From: Sipunculus nudus
Lineage: Eukaryota; Annelida; Sipuncula; Golfingiida; Sipunculidae
Direction of reading: 5' to 3'
DNA: 64,000 bases
Assembly: GCA_026874595.1 (NCBI GenBank)
Contig: CM049314.1
Span: 57,646,300 to 57,710,299, forward strand
Positions 47,187-58,083 of this stretch are shown here, piece after piece. The position numbers and the translations under genes were made by a program. Below the pieces are notes generated by a model. It saw nothing but the letters and a program-made list of their open reading frames with translations. It was not told the DNA's origin and did no database searches. Each line of letters opens with the position of its first letter. Position 1 is the stretch's first letter.

Positions 47187-50100
47187 GCTTGCCGGAAATC
47201 TTCGATTTCTGCAAGCAGGTTGGTCAGTCGGGGATGTCTGTTTGTCTGTTTGTTGCTTGCCGGAAATCTTCGATTTCTGCAAGCAGGTTGGTCAGTCGCG
47301 GATGTCTGTTTGTTTGTTTGTTTGTTTGTCTGTCTGTGTACTCTCTACAGGCCACAATTTTCCAGCAATTGCTTTCAAACTTATACAGCTGGTAGACAAG
47401 CAAAAGTCCTCGAGGCCTATTGTTATTGGGCGACATAGGTCCAAGGTCAAGGTCAAGGTCATCAAAACTTCTCAAAACGGTTTTTTCTTCATATCTTTGT
47501 AACTGTTAGTGGTATCTTCTTCAAACATAGCTCATTTTAAACGTCATTCCAAGGCCTTTCTTCTGGTGTGTAGCTCTTTCAAATTTTTCGTAACCATGGT
47601 TACACATTTTGGGGAAAAAGTCGTGATATTCTGAAATAAGGGGTCTTATTTTTCTAACTTTGTCAGTTTTAAAGCTAGAGAGGTCTAGTTTTTTGCATCA
47701 GGTAGCATTTAACAAGTACTGCAAGATTTTATTAAAAGTCTTGCGATATCTCGTGCAATATCTCGTCAAACGAGATATTTTCGAGATTTCAGTAATCTTG
47801 CCCTGGAGGCCACAGTTTTGCAGGAATCTTTTTGAAACTGGCATATCGTAAGTCCTACTCTATTATCTCGAAATTAATTTTTCATTTTTTTAATTCGGCC
47901 GCTAGGGGGCGCTGGGTGAAAACCTCTACAACATATCATGTTTTGGCAATATCTCCAAAATTATAAGCCTCAATTACAAAAACTATAGTTTATTTTTTTC
48001 ATCTAAGTCTTCTTCATGAACTCGTTTAGTCATCTGGTCTCAATCTTGTGTCACTTTGTCTGTGTGTCCGTCTGTTTCTTAGTTGTCCTCAAATTCGCTT
48101 GCTTGCCGGTTCTTGCGTCTCACATATAGCATTCTACAGGACACAGTTTTGAAAGAATCTTTTTAAAACTATTACATCTTATGTCTCACACTAATATCTC
48201 GAAACCGATTTTTCATTTTCAAGAATTGGCCGCTAGGGGGCGGTGCACTCAAACTTGCACAACATATCATTTTTTGGCCATATCTCCAAAACTGTTAAAC
48301 TCATTTACATAAACTATAGCTTATTTTCTTCCTCTGGGTCTTTCCAAAAACCTGGTGTATTCATTTGGTCTCAATCTTGAGTCACTTTGTCTGTGTGTCC
48401 GTCTGTTTCTCAGTTGTCCTGAAATCCGCTTGCTTGCCGGTTCTTGCGTCTCACATATAGCATTCTACAGGCCACAGTTTTGAAAGAATCCTTTTAAAAC
48501 TATTACATCTTATGTCTTACACTAATATCTCGAAACCGATTTTTCATTTTCCAGAATTGGCCGCCAGGTGGCGGTGCACTCAAACTTGCACAACATATCA
48601 TTTTTTGGCAATATCTCCAAAACTGTTAAACTCATTTACATAAACTATAGCTTATTATCTTCCTCTTAGGTTTCTTCATAACATGATTAAGTCATCTGTT
48701 CTCAATCTTGGGTCAGAATGTTTGTCTGTTTGTCAGTTTTCCTCAATTCGCCTGCTTCCTGGTTCTTGCGTCTCACATGTAGCATTCTACTGGCCACAGT
48801 TTTGCAGGAATCGTTTTGTAAATTACACTTGTCATATATCGTGATGATATCTGGAAGTCCTATGTTTATTATTCAAATAAGTCAAAGGTCAAGGTCAAGG
48901 TGATCAAAATATATCACAATCTTATTTTCTTAAGAACTTAGTTAATATTGGTTCTTTCTTCACAAACTATGGATTATTTTCTTTTACTTTGACACTGCTC
49001 GTTCATCTGACTAACTTTACATCATTTCCGGCAAGCGCGTGACCTCAGGTCATCTAGTTTGTTTGTTTGTCTGTCTGTGTACCCTCTACAGGCCACAATT
49101 TTGCAGCAATTGTCTTTAAACTTATACAGCTGGTAGACAAGCAAAAGTCCTCGGGGCCTATTGTTTTTGGGCAATACAGGTCAAAGGTCAAGGTCAAGTC
49201 ATCAAAACTTCTCAAAACGGGTTTTTCTTCATATCTTTGCCACTATTAGGCATATCTTCTTCAAACATAGCTCATTTTAAACGTCTTTCCAAGGCCAGTC
49301 ATCTGGTGTGTAGCTGACTCAAATTTGCCGTAACCATGGTTACGAATTTTTGGGAAAAAGTCATGATTTTCGAAAATAAGGGGCCTTATTTTTCTAACTT
49401 TGGCAGTTTTACAGCTAGAGAGGTCTAGTTTTTTGCATCAGGTAGCATTCAACAAGTACTGCAAGATTCTTTATAAGTCTCGTGATATCTCGTATAATTT
49501 CTCGTCAAACGAGATATTTCAAGATTTCAGTAGTCTTGCCCTGGAGGCCACAGTTTTGCTGGAATCTTTTTGAAACTGACATATGGTAAGTCCTACTCTA
49601 TTATCTCGAAATTGTTTTTCCATTTTCTGAATGCGGCCGCTAGGGGGCGCTGTATGCAAACCTCCCCAACATACAATGTTTTGGCCATATCTCCAAAACT
49701 GTAAGCCTCAATTACAAAAACTATAGCTTATTTTCTTCCTCTGGGTCTTTCCAAAGACCTGGTGGATTCATTTGATCTCAATCTTGAGTCACTTTGTCTG
49801 TGTGTCCGTCTGTTTCTCAGTTGTCCTCAAATTTGCTTACTTGCCGGTTCTTGCGTCTCATATATAGCATTCTACAAGCCAGTTTTGAAAGAATCCTTTT
49901 AAAACTATTACATCTTATGTCTTACACTAATATCTCGAAATAGATTTTTCATTTTCCAGAATTGGCCGCTAGGGGGCGGTGCACTCAAACTTGCACAACA
50001 TATCATTTTTTGGCCATATCTCCAAAACTATAAACCTCATTTACATAAACTATGGCTTATGTTTTTCCTCTGGGTCTTTCCAAAAACCTGGTGTATTCAT

Positions 50101-50801
50101 TTGGTCTCAATCTTGAGTCACTTTGTCTGTGTGTCCGTCTGTTTCTCAGTTTTCCTCAAATCCGCTTGCTTGCCGGTTCTTGCGTCTCACATATAGCGTT
50201 CTACAGGACACAGTTTTGAAAGAATCCTTTTAAAACTATTACATCTTATGTCTTACACTAATATCTCGAAACGGATTTTTCATTTTCCAGAATTGGCCGC
50301 TAGGGGGCGGTGCACTCAAACTTGCACAACATATCATTTTTTGGCCATATCTCCAAAACTATAAACCTCATTTACATAAACTATAGCTAATTATCTTCCT
50401 CTGAGGTTTCTTCATAACATGATTAAGTCATCTGTTCACAATCTTGGGTCAGTTTGTCAGTATGTTGTCTGTTTGTCAGTTGTCCTCAATTTCGCCTGCT
50501 TCCTGGTTCTTGCGTCTCACATGTAGCATTCTACTGGCCACAGTTTTGCAGGAATCGTTTTGTAAATACACTTGTCATAAATCGTGTTGATATCTGGAAG
50601 TCCTATGTTTATTATTCAAATAAGTCAAAGGTCAAGGTCAAGGTGATCAAAATATATCAAAATCTTATTTTCTTTAGAACTTTATTAATATTGGTTCTTT
50701 CTTCACAAACTATGGATTATTTTCTTTCACTTTGACACTGCTCGTTCATCTGACTAACTTTACATCATTTCCGGCAAGCGCGTGACCTCAGGTCATCTAG
50801 T
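47187..50801 (+). mobile_element. 3.6-kb repeat-built insertion with GCTTGCCGGAAAT ends (Helentron-like candidate)
   Basis: Present only in copy 2; copy 1 reads straight through at about 23573. The left end is GCTTGCCGGAAAT and the same word appears inverted as ATTTCCGGCAAGC near the right end (about 50767-50779), followed by GCGTGACCTCAGGTCATCTAG. The left 75 bp is itself repeated (47187 and 47262) and folds as GCTTGC.GAAAT...ATTTC.GCAAGC. The body is two tandem units of about 1.74 kb (from about 47331 and 49071), each holding subrepeats of about 330 bp with GTCTGTGTGTCCGTCTGTTTC and GGCCGCTAGGGGGCG. AGGTCAAGGTCAAGG tracts recur. A T-tract borders both sides. No protein is encoded. Class is inference. 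Confidence 0.8.
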
Positions 50802-51338
50802 TTTACATCTTGGCTTGAAGCAAGGATTGATCTGAAGACTGGTGAACTTGACTTTGATCGTCAAAGTTAGGAATTTTCGGAAATACAGAAATTAATGTTT
50901 TATCATTTTCCTTATTCTTTTAAGTACTACATATTTTCCCAAAAAAAATGATATAAAAATTTTAAAGGAAACGGTTTTGGAAGAGATTGAAAAAAAAATG
51001 TTGCCGTGACCTGGCAAAGGATAAACTTATTCTTCAGATTCTTATAAAAAGTGTTATACCCAATGTCTAGGGTTAAAACGGGATATTTTGTGCCAGAAAT
51101 GTCTAGGTTTTAATTTATTTAAATTCGGATTAATGAACATGAAATTACAATTAAAAATATTTCTAACAATATTTCGTATTCTCCTTCCATAACAAGACAA
51201 AAATTAAGGAGACTAATGAGTAAAACATCTTTTCATATAAAAAAATCATTATCTGACAATAAAATTAATGTATATGGTGTAGTCTATGATGATAACACAT
51301 TTTTCTTTATTTTCAATGTTTCAGTTTTAAAGAGCGAT
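50802..51338 (+). other. Upstream flank of synthetase copy 2 with candidate 3' splice site
   Basis: Resumes the match to 23575-24099. At about 51304-51325, CTTTATTTTCAATGTTTCAG is a strong pyrimidine tract plus AG just before the ATG region. Confidence 0.5.
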
Positions 51339-52985
51339 GAACCAGAAGAGCTACATCAATAATCCACCATCAGTTCCTCTCCTTTATACAACATGGCCGG
51401 AACTGTTAGATTAACATGTCAAGAAAACCCCCACAAGGTGGCGCTAAAGATTTACACAGAAGATATGAATTCCGATTCGCTGACATACGCCGAACTCCAG
51501 CAGAAATCTCTGGCGGTTGCTACTGTTCTCCGACGCTTGGTGCCTGAACTGAAATATGGGAACACGGTAGGCATTATCGGTGCTAACTCGTGCGAACTGC
51601 TGATAAACATACATGCAGTATTCGCTCTAGGCGCCGTGATTGTGTCTATTCCACATTATGTTAAAACAGCTTAAGACCTACGTCTCTTCCTGAAATCAAC
51701 ACAGTGTAAATTATTGGTTTTCCAGCACGGTTGTTTGGATTCCTCCACATTGGGTCCAATAGAGGAGTAGGGTACCAGACTAGTTCCTTATGGAGATAAT
51801 GGTGAGGAGGACATCAATGGAATTAGATTCCTCCGCAAACTTCTGGACGATGTGACTTGATCTGTTGTGACTGATACTAAGAAGTTGAAAAATGAAATTC
51901 GCCCCGATTTCGCAGCCGCAGTATTTTTTACTTCAGGGAGTACTTGCGTGCCTAAAGCTGTCACTTACTCACATTTCCAGATGATTAACAATGTCCAGGT
52001 TTTCGGAAAACAACTACAGCTTGCGCAAAACGATATATTCTTCAACGACAAGGCCACTGTCCATATCGCGCCATTCCTATGCATACATTGGTTTCTGGTT
52101 CCAGGACTGTGCTCTGTCTGTCTGGACACTCATCTTACAAAAACCGACATAAAGACAATATTTAAAATCACAAAAAGAGAAAATTGCACCGTTTCTCTGG
52201 CGTTTGGTTATGTTCTCTACGATATGCTGAACGCCGAAATATTAGCAAAGCAATACCTAAGTTCCCTAAGGCTTCTCATCACATCAGGGCAGACGTTGAA
52301 CGAACGAAAAGCATCAGAATTCCGACGGGTGCTACCAGATATTTGGCTAGTTAATGGGTTTGGGTCAACAGAAATAGGATACGCTCTGATGAATCAGGAA
52401 CGATTGGAGGAGCAGGAAGACGGCTTCATAGGGCCGCCCCTGCCGTACTATGAAATGAAAATTGTTGGAGATCATGGTGAAACATTACGACTTGGCGAAA
52501 TTGGCGAACTGCATATAAGAGGCCTTTTAATGGCGACGGGGTATATGCGTGGAGACAACCAACAGGATCTGACGTCACGGGAGGGGTGGTTTGCCACCGG
52601 TGACATGGCCGTGTTGAACGGTAGCGGTCATATCAAGATCGTAGGCAGATGCACTGAAATAATCAAACGTGCTGGGATTAAAATATATCCAGCAGAAGTT
52701 GAAAATGTAATTTGTGAACATTCTGAAATCAGTGATGTCCAGGTGTTTGGCGTCCCCGACGAGCGCCTAGGAGAAGAGATTTATGCATGTGTGATTCTGC
52801 AGCATGGCAGCATGATGAAGGAAACGGATTTGTTGGAAAGGTTCGCTGAAATATTCAAAGATTCCAAAATTAGAGATTACAAGGCCCCTAAGTATGTGGA
52901 ACTATTTGAAGATTTTCCACGCCTTCCTTCTGGAAAGGTATTCCGAAAAAGATCTCAAGGCAGAAATCCTTGGGCGTGTGGGCTA
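51339..52985 (+). pseudogene. AMP-binding acyl-CoA synthetase pseudogene (copy 2)
   Basis: Second copy of the ACSF2-like enzyme. The start MNQKSYINNPPSVPLLYTTW is kept, but a stop follows (about 51411) with a 1-bp deletion just after it. Three more in-frame stops lie near 51672, 51767 and 51858. From 51867 the frame is open to the end and is not shifted where copy 1 is. Motifs: FTSGSTCVPKAV, where the loop glycine is cysteine; VNGFGSTEIGY; GWFATGDMAVL; GRCTEIIKRAGIKIYPAEVE; PRLPSGKVFRK. A 1-bp insertion right after that lysine motif (about 52945-52952) replaces the normal C-terminus and runs the frame to 53063. With four stops, a P-loop change and two or more indels this copy is clearly dead as a full enzyme. 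The 398-codon open part could at most encode a headless protein. Confidence 0.9.
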
Positions 52986-53490
52986 GAACAAGTTCATATT
53001 ACTTGTATATGTGACATTTGCATCACAGCAATGAAAGGATATACATTTAAAATACTAATATGATATATAAAACATAAATATCACTGTAGATAACTCTGAA
53101 ATGCGCCTCTAATTCAGCTGTGAGTTTCAGCTTTTGCTATTATTTGTCAAATATATTATTAATATTATATATTATTTTGGGCAAAGGAAGCATTACATGT
53201 TCTTTTAAATTCTAAAACAAATTCTTTTTCAGCGAACGTGTTAGCTTATGGGATGTTGTGTGGCCTTATCCCTGGTCAAAATGTTAATTTTCAAGTAAGA
53301 TTCCGGTTGTCTCAAAGATTAAATGAAAGCGATCAGCGGCTTATTCCGTATAGAATGTAAGGATTGAACATAATGACCTTTAAAAATCTTTAAAAATACC
53401 TAAGACAATATAAATATTCAAATTCTAATTTGATTGTAAACATTAAAATGTGACAAATATACCTATACATATATGATAAAAGTAGAGATA

Positions 53491-53541
<51 letters not shown>

Positions 53542-53816
53542 TTTTATGAGGATAATTATCAATAAGATTTACGCTGATAATGTTTTTCAGGTTAGAGCGT
53601 TATTGTTGTTTATCAAGTTCAAGAACGATTAATGATATAACCAATCAAGTGTCCGTGTTTGCAAAAAAATGGAAAGTGTCACCAGTAAAAATCTCACTTT
53701 ATTATCTCGTGAGGTTTGATTATGCGTGGACAACAAATTGCCGGGCTCCACTTGTCATTTTGTCGGACTAATTCGATGGCTATAACCCTTGTGCGAATCA
53801 AGGCGGAATGCATTTT
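52986..53816 (+). other. 3' flank of synthetase copy 2
   Basis: Collinear with 25749-26553, including a (TA)n tract at 53494-53538. No gene is seen. Confidence 0.6.
53494..53538. repeat. (TA)n microsatellite
   Basis: TA tract at the position equivalent to 26244-26281. Confidence 0.95.
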
Positions 53817-55115
53817 TAGATCAGCTGAACATAGATCATTTGAGTCCGTGGTACGTAATGCCGTCTGTCCGGTCGTCCGTACATAAACAAAGCACATATC
53901 GTAACCGTATGACCTAGAAACTTCTTACTTGATATCAAAGTAAGCCCTTGGTTAATCTCCTTGCATACTAAATGTAGGTTCCTGTGACCTATATTTTACG
54001 AGTTAAGCGCGTTTTTCTGTGTTTTCCGCAGTTAAAAATCAGAATTTTTTTAGTCTTTTTGGATGCAACACAAAAATTTTGCACTCAACCCTTAAACTAA
54101 AATATATTGGATCATCTGCACATATTACGTTGTAACCATGCAAAATGAAGAACATCGTCCTAGCCAGTTCTTCAGAACTGCTGTGGACACATTGCAAACA
54201 ATTTAACATTTTCAGCTTTTTATGTAATAAGTATGAAATTCGTACTTAAGATAAAATATCTCAGTAATGATTGTATGAATCTTTCTGAAACTCGGCAAGC
54301 TTTTTGACCATTGAAAGTCCTTTCAACTCTGGAGACTAGCTGTAGAAGACTGGTGTCAAGATCTACATTTTCTTTATTTTTGTCCATTTCTTTCTTGTAT
54401 TAATTGTACACAGAAATAACGCAAGCCAGTTAATCGGTTAATAAGACACAAATCGTTACCGACCTAAAACCTGTTCACCTAATATTTAGTTAGGTCCTTT
54501 GTAAGGCTCCTGTTATCCTGTATAAGGCTATTTATGTGTTTTAAGTACATTTAGTTTTGGGTAAAAATCAGTCTCATGTTAGGGTTGTGGGCTACATAAC
54601 AAAACACTTGCACTCAACCCTATACCTAAAACATTGTGCATCATCTGCCCATATAACAATGTTACCATGCACAACATTAAGAAAATCAGCGGGGCTTGTT
54701 CACCAAAGGTATTTCAGACACAGTTTCAAAACGTTACATTTTCAGCTGTTTATGTATGAAATTCATACTCATCAGTAACATCTCAGTAATACTTGCATGG
54801 ATCTTTCTGAAATTATTATTAGCCATGGTAAGTCCTTTCAACTTTGAAAGACTGGTTGCGCCATCTTCATTTTACACAATTTTTAATGTATTTTTATTTA
54901 GAAATTACGGACGGCCAAATGTTAACGAAGCACAGATTGTAACCGCTTGACCTATAAACATCTTACTTTAATTAGGTACTTAGTAAATCTCAGAGCATAC
55001 CAAAACTTAGGCCATTGTGACTAAAATTTTGCAAGTTACACCAATTTTTGTGTGAATTTTACACAGAATAATATACACACTGATCAAGTCAGCTGAGCGT
55101 TATTACCAGTGGGTC
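53817..55115 (+). mobile_element. Non-autonomous element with TCAGCTGA ends and two internal repeats, copy 2
   Basis: Same element as 26554-27820, inherited with the segmental duplication. The head TAGATCAGCTGA has lost the exact GCTC. The end TCAGCTGAGCG is at about 55088-55098, followed by AGTGGGTCACTTG. Compared with copy 1 it has a small extra stretch near 54008-54070. No ORF with family resemblance. Confidence 0.7.
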
Positions 55116-56522
55116 ACTTGTTTTTTGGTGTGTTGAATAACTGCTGCTATTACATTTTGTGTTTTTGTTTGAGAAAAGAGAGATTCCTGTACATTTATAT
55201 TTGATTAATGTAAGAAATAAAAGTAGGAGGGCTCCATAATATTTTTTTGTTTTATTTTACCTTTATAGGTAATATCATACAAATTTCATGAAGTTTAAAG
55301 AAATCTATTTTTTTAGAATATTCATCCTCCTCCATGACAAACTTATGGTCTTGTAATACGACATAAATATGAGGGTTTTTCAAATTATGACTATATATGC
55401 AAAATTATCGGCATATAAACTTTACTAGCTTGATACATAATCGTAGCATGCATTATTTAGGAACAGGATGAAGTAAAAAATCATCTGGACCTGAGTATTT
55501 AAACTGCAACGCTTACCAAGATTAAATGAATTAATTTTATTAAAAGCAGTCAGATATAGGCCACACCAAGCATAGCGCCATATCGCCACATTACGACCAG
55601 ATTAAGTAGGCTTATAAGCCAAATTATCATTGCCTAAGGAGTCGGGTTGTTACGGTTACACCAAGCTTTAATTGTTGAACTGATTTTGGGAACAAAAATA
55701 TGGTGCGAGAGGGAATTTTGAAAGTTTACAAGGAAACGTTCAAAGATTCACTTTAGTTCTCGGATTGTTGCATATCATTTGCACCAATTAAGTTAATTTT
55801 CCATAACTTAAAAGTTATTTTAAGGAATTGAGCACATACCCGCAACATTACCAAAGACCTGGTCTTCATTAAAAAAATAATATCTATAAGAACGGAAGCC
55901 GCGAATCCGTAGACATCTGTGATGTTCCTAAGTGTACACGGAGATACTGAGTATGTTGCAAACAACTCTATTTATATAACATCAAACCCTGTTGTGCCTT
56001 GCCCGCTGCCATAATTGAAACGTGCTTCAGTCTTATAACTGAAACTTACTAACTTCAAGTAGAGATGCGGACCAGACCAGTCTGGCCAGTCACATAAAGG
56101 GTCCGGTCCTGGTCGAATCCAATAGGTATACCGGTCAAAGCGGACCGATTCATTTATTAAAATATCATTAAAATAAATTTAAATTGTAGTTTTTTTAATT
56201 CTGTTTTATTGTACATAATTTCTCTTCATATATATTTGTTCGAATATTTATTAAAGCGGAATATTATTTACATAGCAAACCGTTAAATGAATGTAATATT
56301 ACAATCTGTACGTGAATTGCAAGATCTGGATATGAATTTTTATTAACAAATTGAAATGACAATCTTTGTAAAGAATTTAACAGCAGTGGAATAATTTGTG
56401 ATACTGTGTGAGGCATTATGGTTATAATATAAACAAAATGGTGCATGGTGGACAGGGGCGTCAATACAGCGGTGGGGATAAGCGGTCTGGTATTTTGTGT
56501 TAGCGGTCCTGGAACGGTCCAG
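55116..56522 (+). other. Collinear 3' part of segmental copy 2
   Basis: Matches 27821-29215 with moderate divergence. The stretch at 28730-28860 is shortened here (about 56060-56160). No gene recognised. Confidence 0.65.
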
Positions 56523-56579
56523 GTCTGCCCATAAAACATTTTTTAAGAAATATTTATCGAGGTATAACCCAAAGACGTT

Positions 56580-57335
56580 CATGGGATGGCTTAATCGTTT
56601 GAACCCGTGAAGGGGCTAACTTGGTGGCGAGAAGCTATTGGTAATTGAAACGCCCCCCCCCCCCATACGAGTAAAACCAAAAGATATTCAGGTTAGTAGG
56701 GATACAAGTAGCTTTAGTTTGGGTGCTTGTATTGAGGCTTTAAATCTTGAAACTCCAGGACAATTGGATAACCGGGTCGTCGACATGCCTTCCAACTACA
56801 AGTAGCCTCTTAGTCGTAGGGCTGGCTCCGATGTCATTTGGACCCGAGCTCTGGGAGAAATAGACATAACACTAGTTGCATATATCAACCGTTTGTACAG
56901 CCCGATTCAGGAAATGTGGAACTAAATTCAAAGAGTTTGGCTCGAACTCATTTATGTGATATAAATCTACAGGCCAAATACCTTGCCGGAAAACAGAAAC
57001 ACCACGCAGATATATTGAGCCGAAATTTGTCCCCTTACGAATAGAAACTAAACTCAAGTCTATTCCGTTTTCAAGACTTAATGTGTGGACCTCACGTTGT
57101 TTAACAGGTGACAGCGAAGCTTTCCCGTTCCAACAGCCTGTATCATCACCCGCTCTCGTTCAGTATCGATGCATCGCCCCACATTTGGATGGTAGAAAAC
57201 GTATAGGTTGATTTCAGAGGTTCTGGAATCTGATTGCATCTGAAATGATGGAGGCAACCCTGATAGCACCTTACTGGCCAGCACAACCTTGGTTTCGTCA
57301 GCTAGTGCAAATGTTAACGGTTCCACCTTTTAGGA
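56580..57335 (+). pseudogene. DIRS-like retrotransposon Pol fragment
   Basis: Broken plus-strand frames carry the C-terminal part of a DIRS/tyrosine-recombinase-type Pol. VSRDTSSFSLGACIEAL (about 56690-56745) resembles the start of the RNase H domain (first aspartate). LQAKYLAGKQKHHADILSRN (about 56970-57030) matches the end of that domain, where these elements typically read LPG..N..AD.LSR. MEATLIAPYWPAQPWFRQLV (about 57248-57305) matches the conserved block that follows (VAP.WP...WY..L). Stops separate them. The reverse transcriptase core and the tyrosine recombinase were not found. The assignment is from motif memory. Confidence 0.65.
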
Positions 57336-57589
57336 CCTAAAACAACCCCAGTCAATTTGGCAATTAGGTGTCCAGAGCCACTCAAGAACCAAAGGTAGAA
57401 ATCAACGCCTAGAGAATTGCTCGCGGTTAAAGCTTGGGACCGAGGGTTGGAGTGATAGGGCCCCACAACATTTTTCATATTACATGGCTAAAAGCACACT
57501 TTACTTATACATCAGACTACCAGTTAAGTGGAAGTCTTCTTGCGTTCCGTTCCATGTCATGTTCCCCGTAGATATAGGATATTTCTGAG

Positions 57590-58083
57590 TTTTTGTGTGT
57601 ATGGGCTGATAATTCCTCATATCCACGATCACTTATGTGTTCGGCGTCAAGTTTGAATGAAGCACTTGACAATGATTATGTGATGCCCCGGCCTCACATT
57701 CAGACATTTTGTACTGCTTTAATCAAACCAGGTACACAGGCCCCCAGGACCTGGACGGCAATACTGCCAGTTGACCAATTCCAGGAACTTTTCATGTCCT
57801 GGCTGGACAATGACGAACTTACCACCAAACATAGTTTTTGGCATTAAGAATGACTTTTACAGGGGTCGATTATCTGCTCATGTGCAACGCTGTTCTGTAG
57901 TTGAGATCTGTTGCATCGAGAAAACCTCAAAGTACAGGAAAGTCTCAAATGGAGCGTTAATTTTAGCTTTGAACAAGCCACATAATGCTTTGTGCAGTAC
58001 TTCATTTGGCAGAATTCTTGAGAAGCCAATTAAAATGGCAGGATTAGGAGGTAAGGGTGAAGGTGTTTACGTTCGTGATTAGA
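57590..58083 (+). pseudogene. Unidentified coding-like fragment downstream of the DIRS piece
   Basis: The frame 57593-57847 reads RSLMCSASSLNEALDNDYVM, PRPHIQTFCTALIKPGTQAP and RTWTAILPVDQFQELFMSWL. After a frame change, 57850-58083 reads RGRLSAHVQRCSVVEICCIE, KTSKYRKVSNGALILALNK and SFGRILEKPIKMAGLGGKGE. The two halves read as one former protein of about 165 residues, with balanced composition unlike the surrounding AT-rich sequence. I do not recognise the family. It may belong to the DIRS-like element (for example a gag-type ORF) or to a different one. Confidence 0.45.

Larger units (their letters stand above)
34054..56522 (+). repeat. Large segmental duplication, copy 2
   Basis: Collinear with 11304-29215 as detailed there. 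It is longer (about 22.5 kb) because it keeps the LINE 5' part (38100-39000), gained a 1278-bp TA-target element (40200-41477) and a 3.6-kb repeat insertion (47187-50801), and retains the LINE segment deleted from copy 1. Confidence 0.9.

Noticed and set aside
47032-47502. 156-codon frame with LPEIFDFCKQVGQS repeats
   Set aside because: Generated by the duplicated hairpin block and CTGTTTGT runs of the 3.6-kb repeat insertion.
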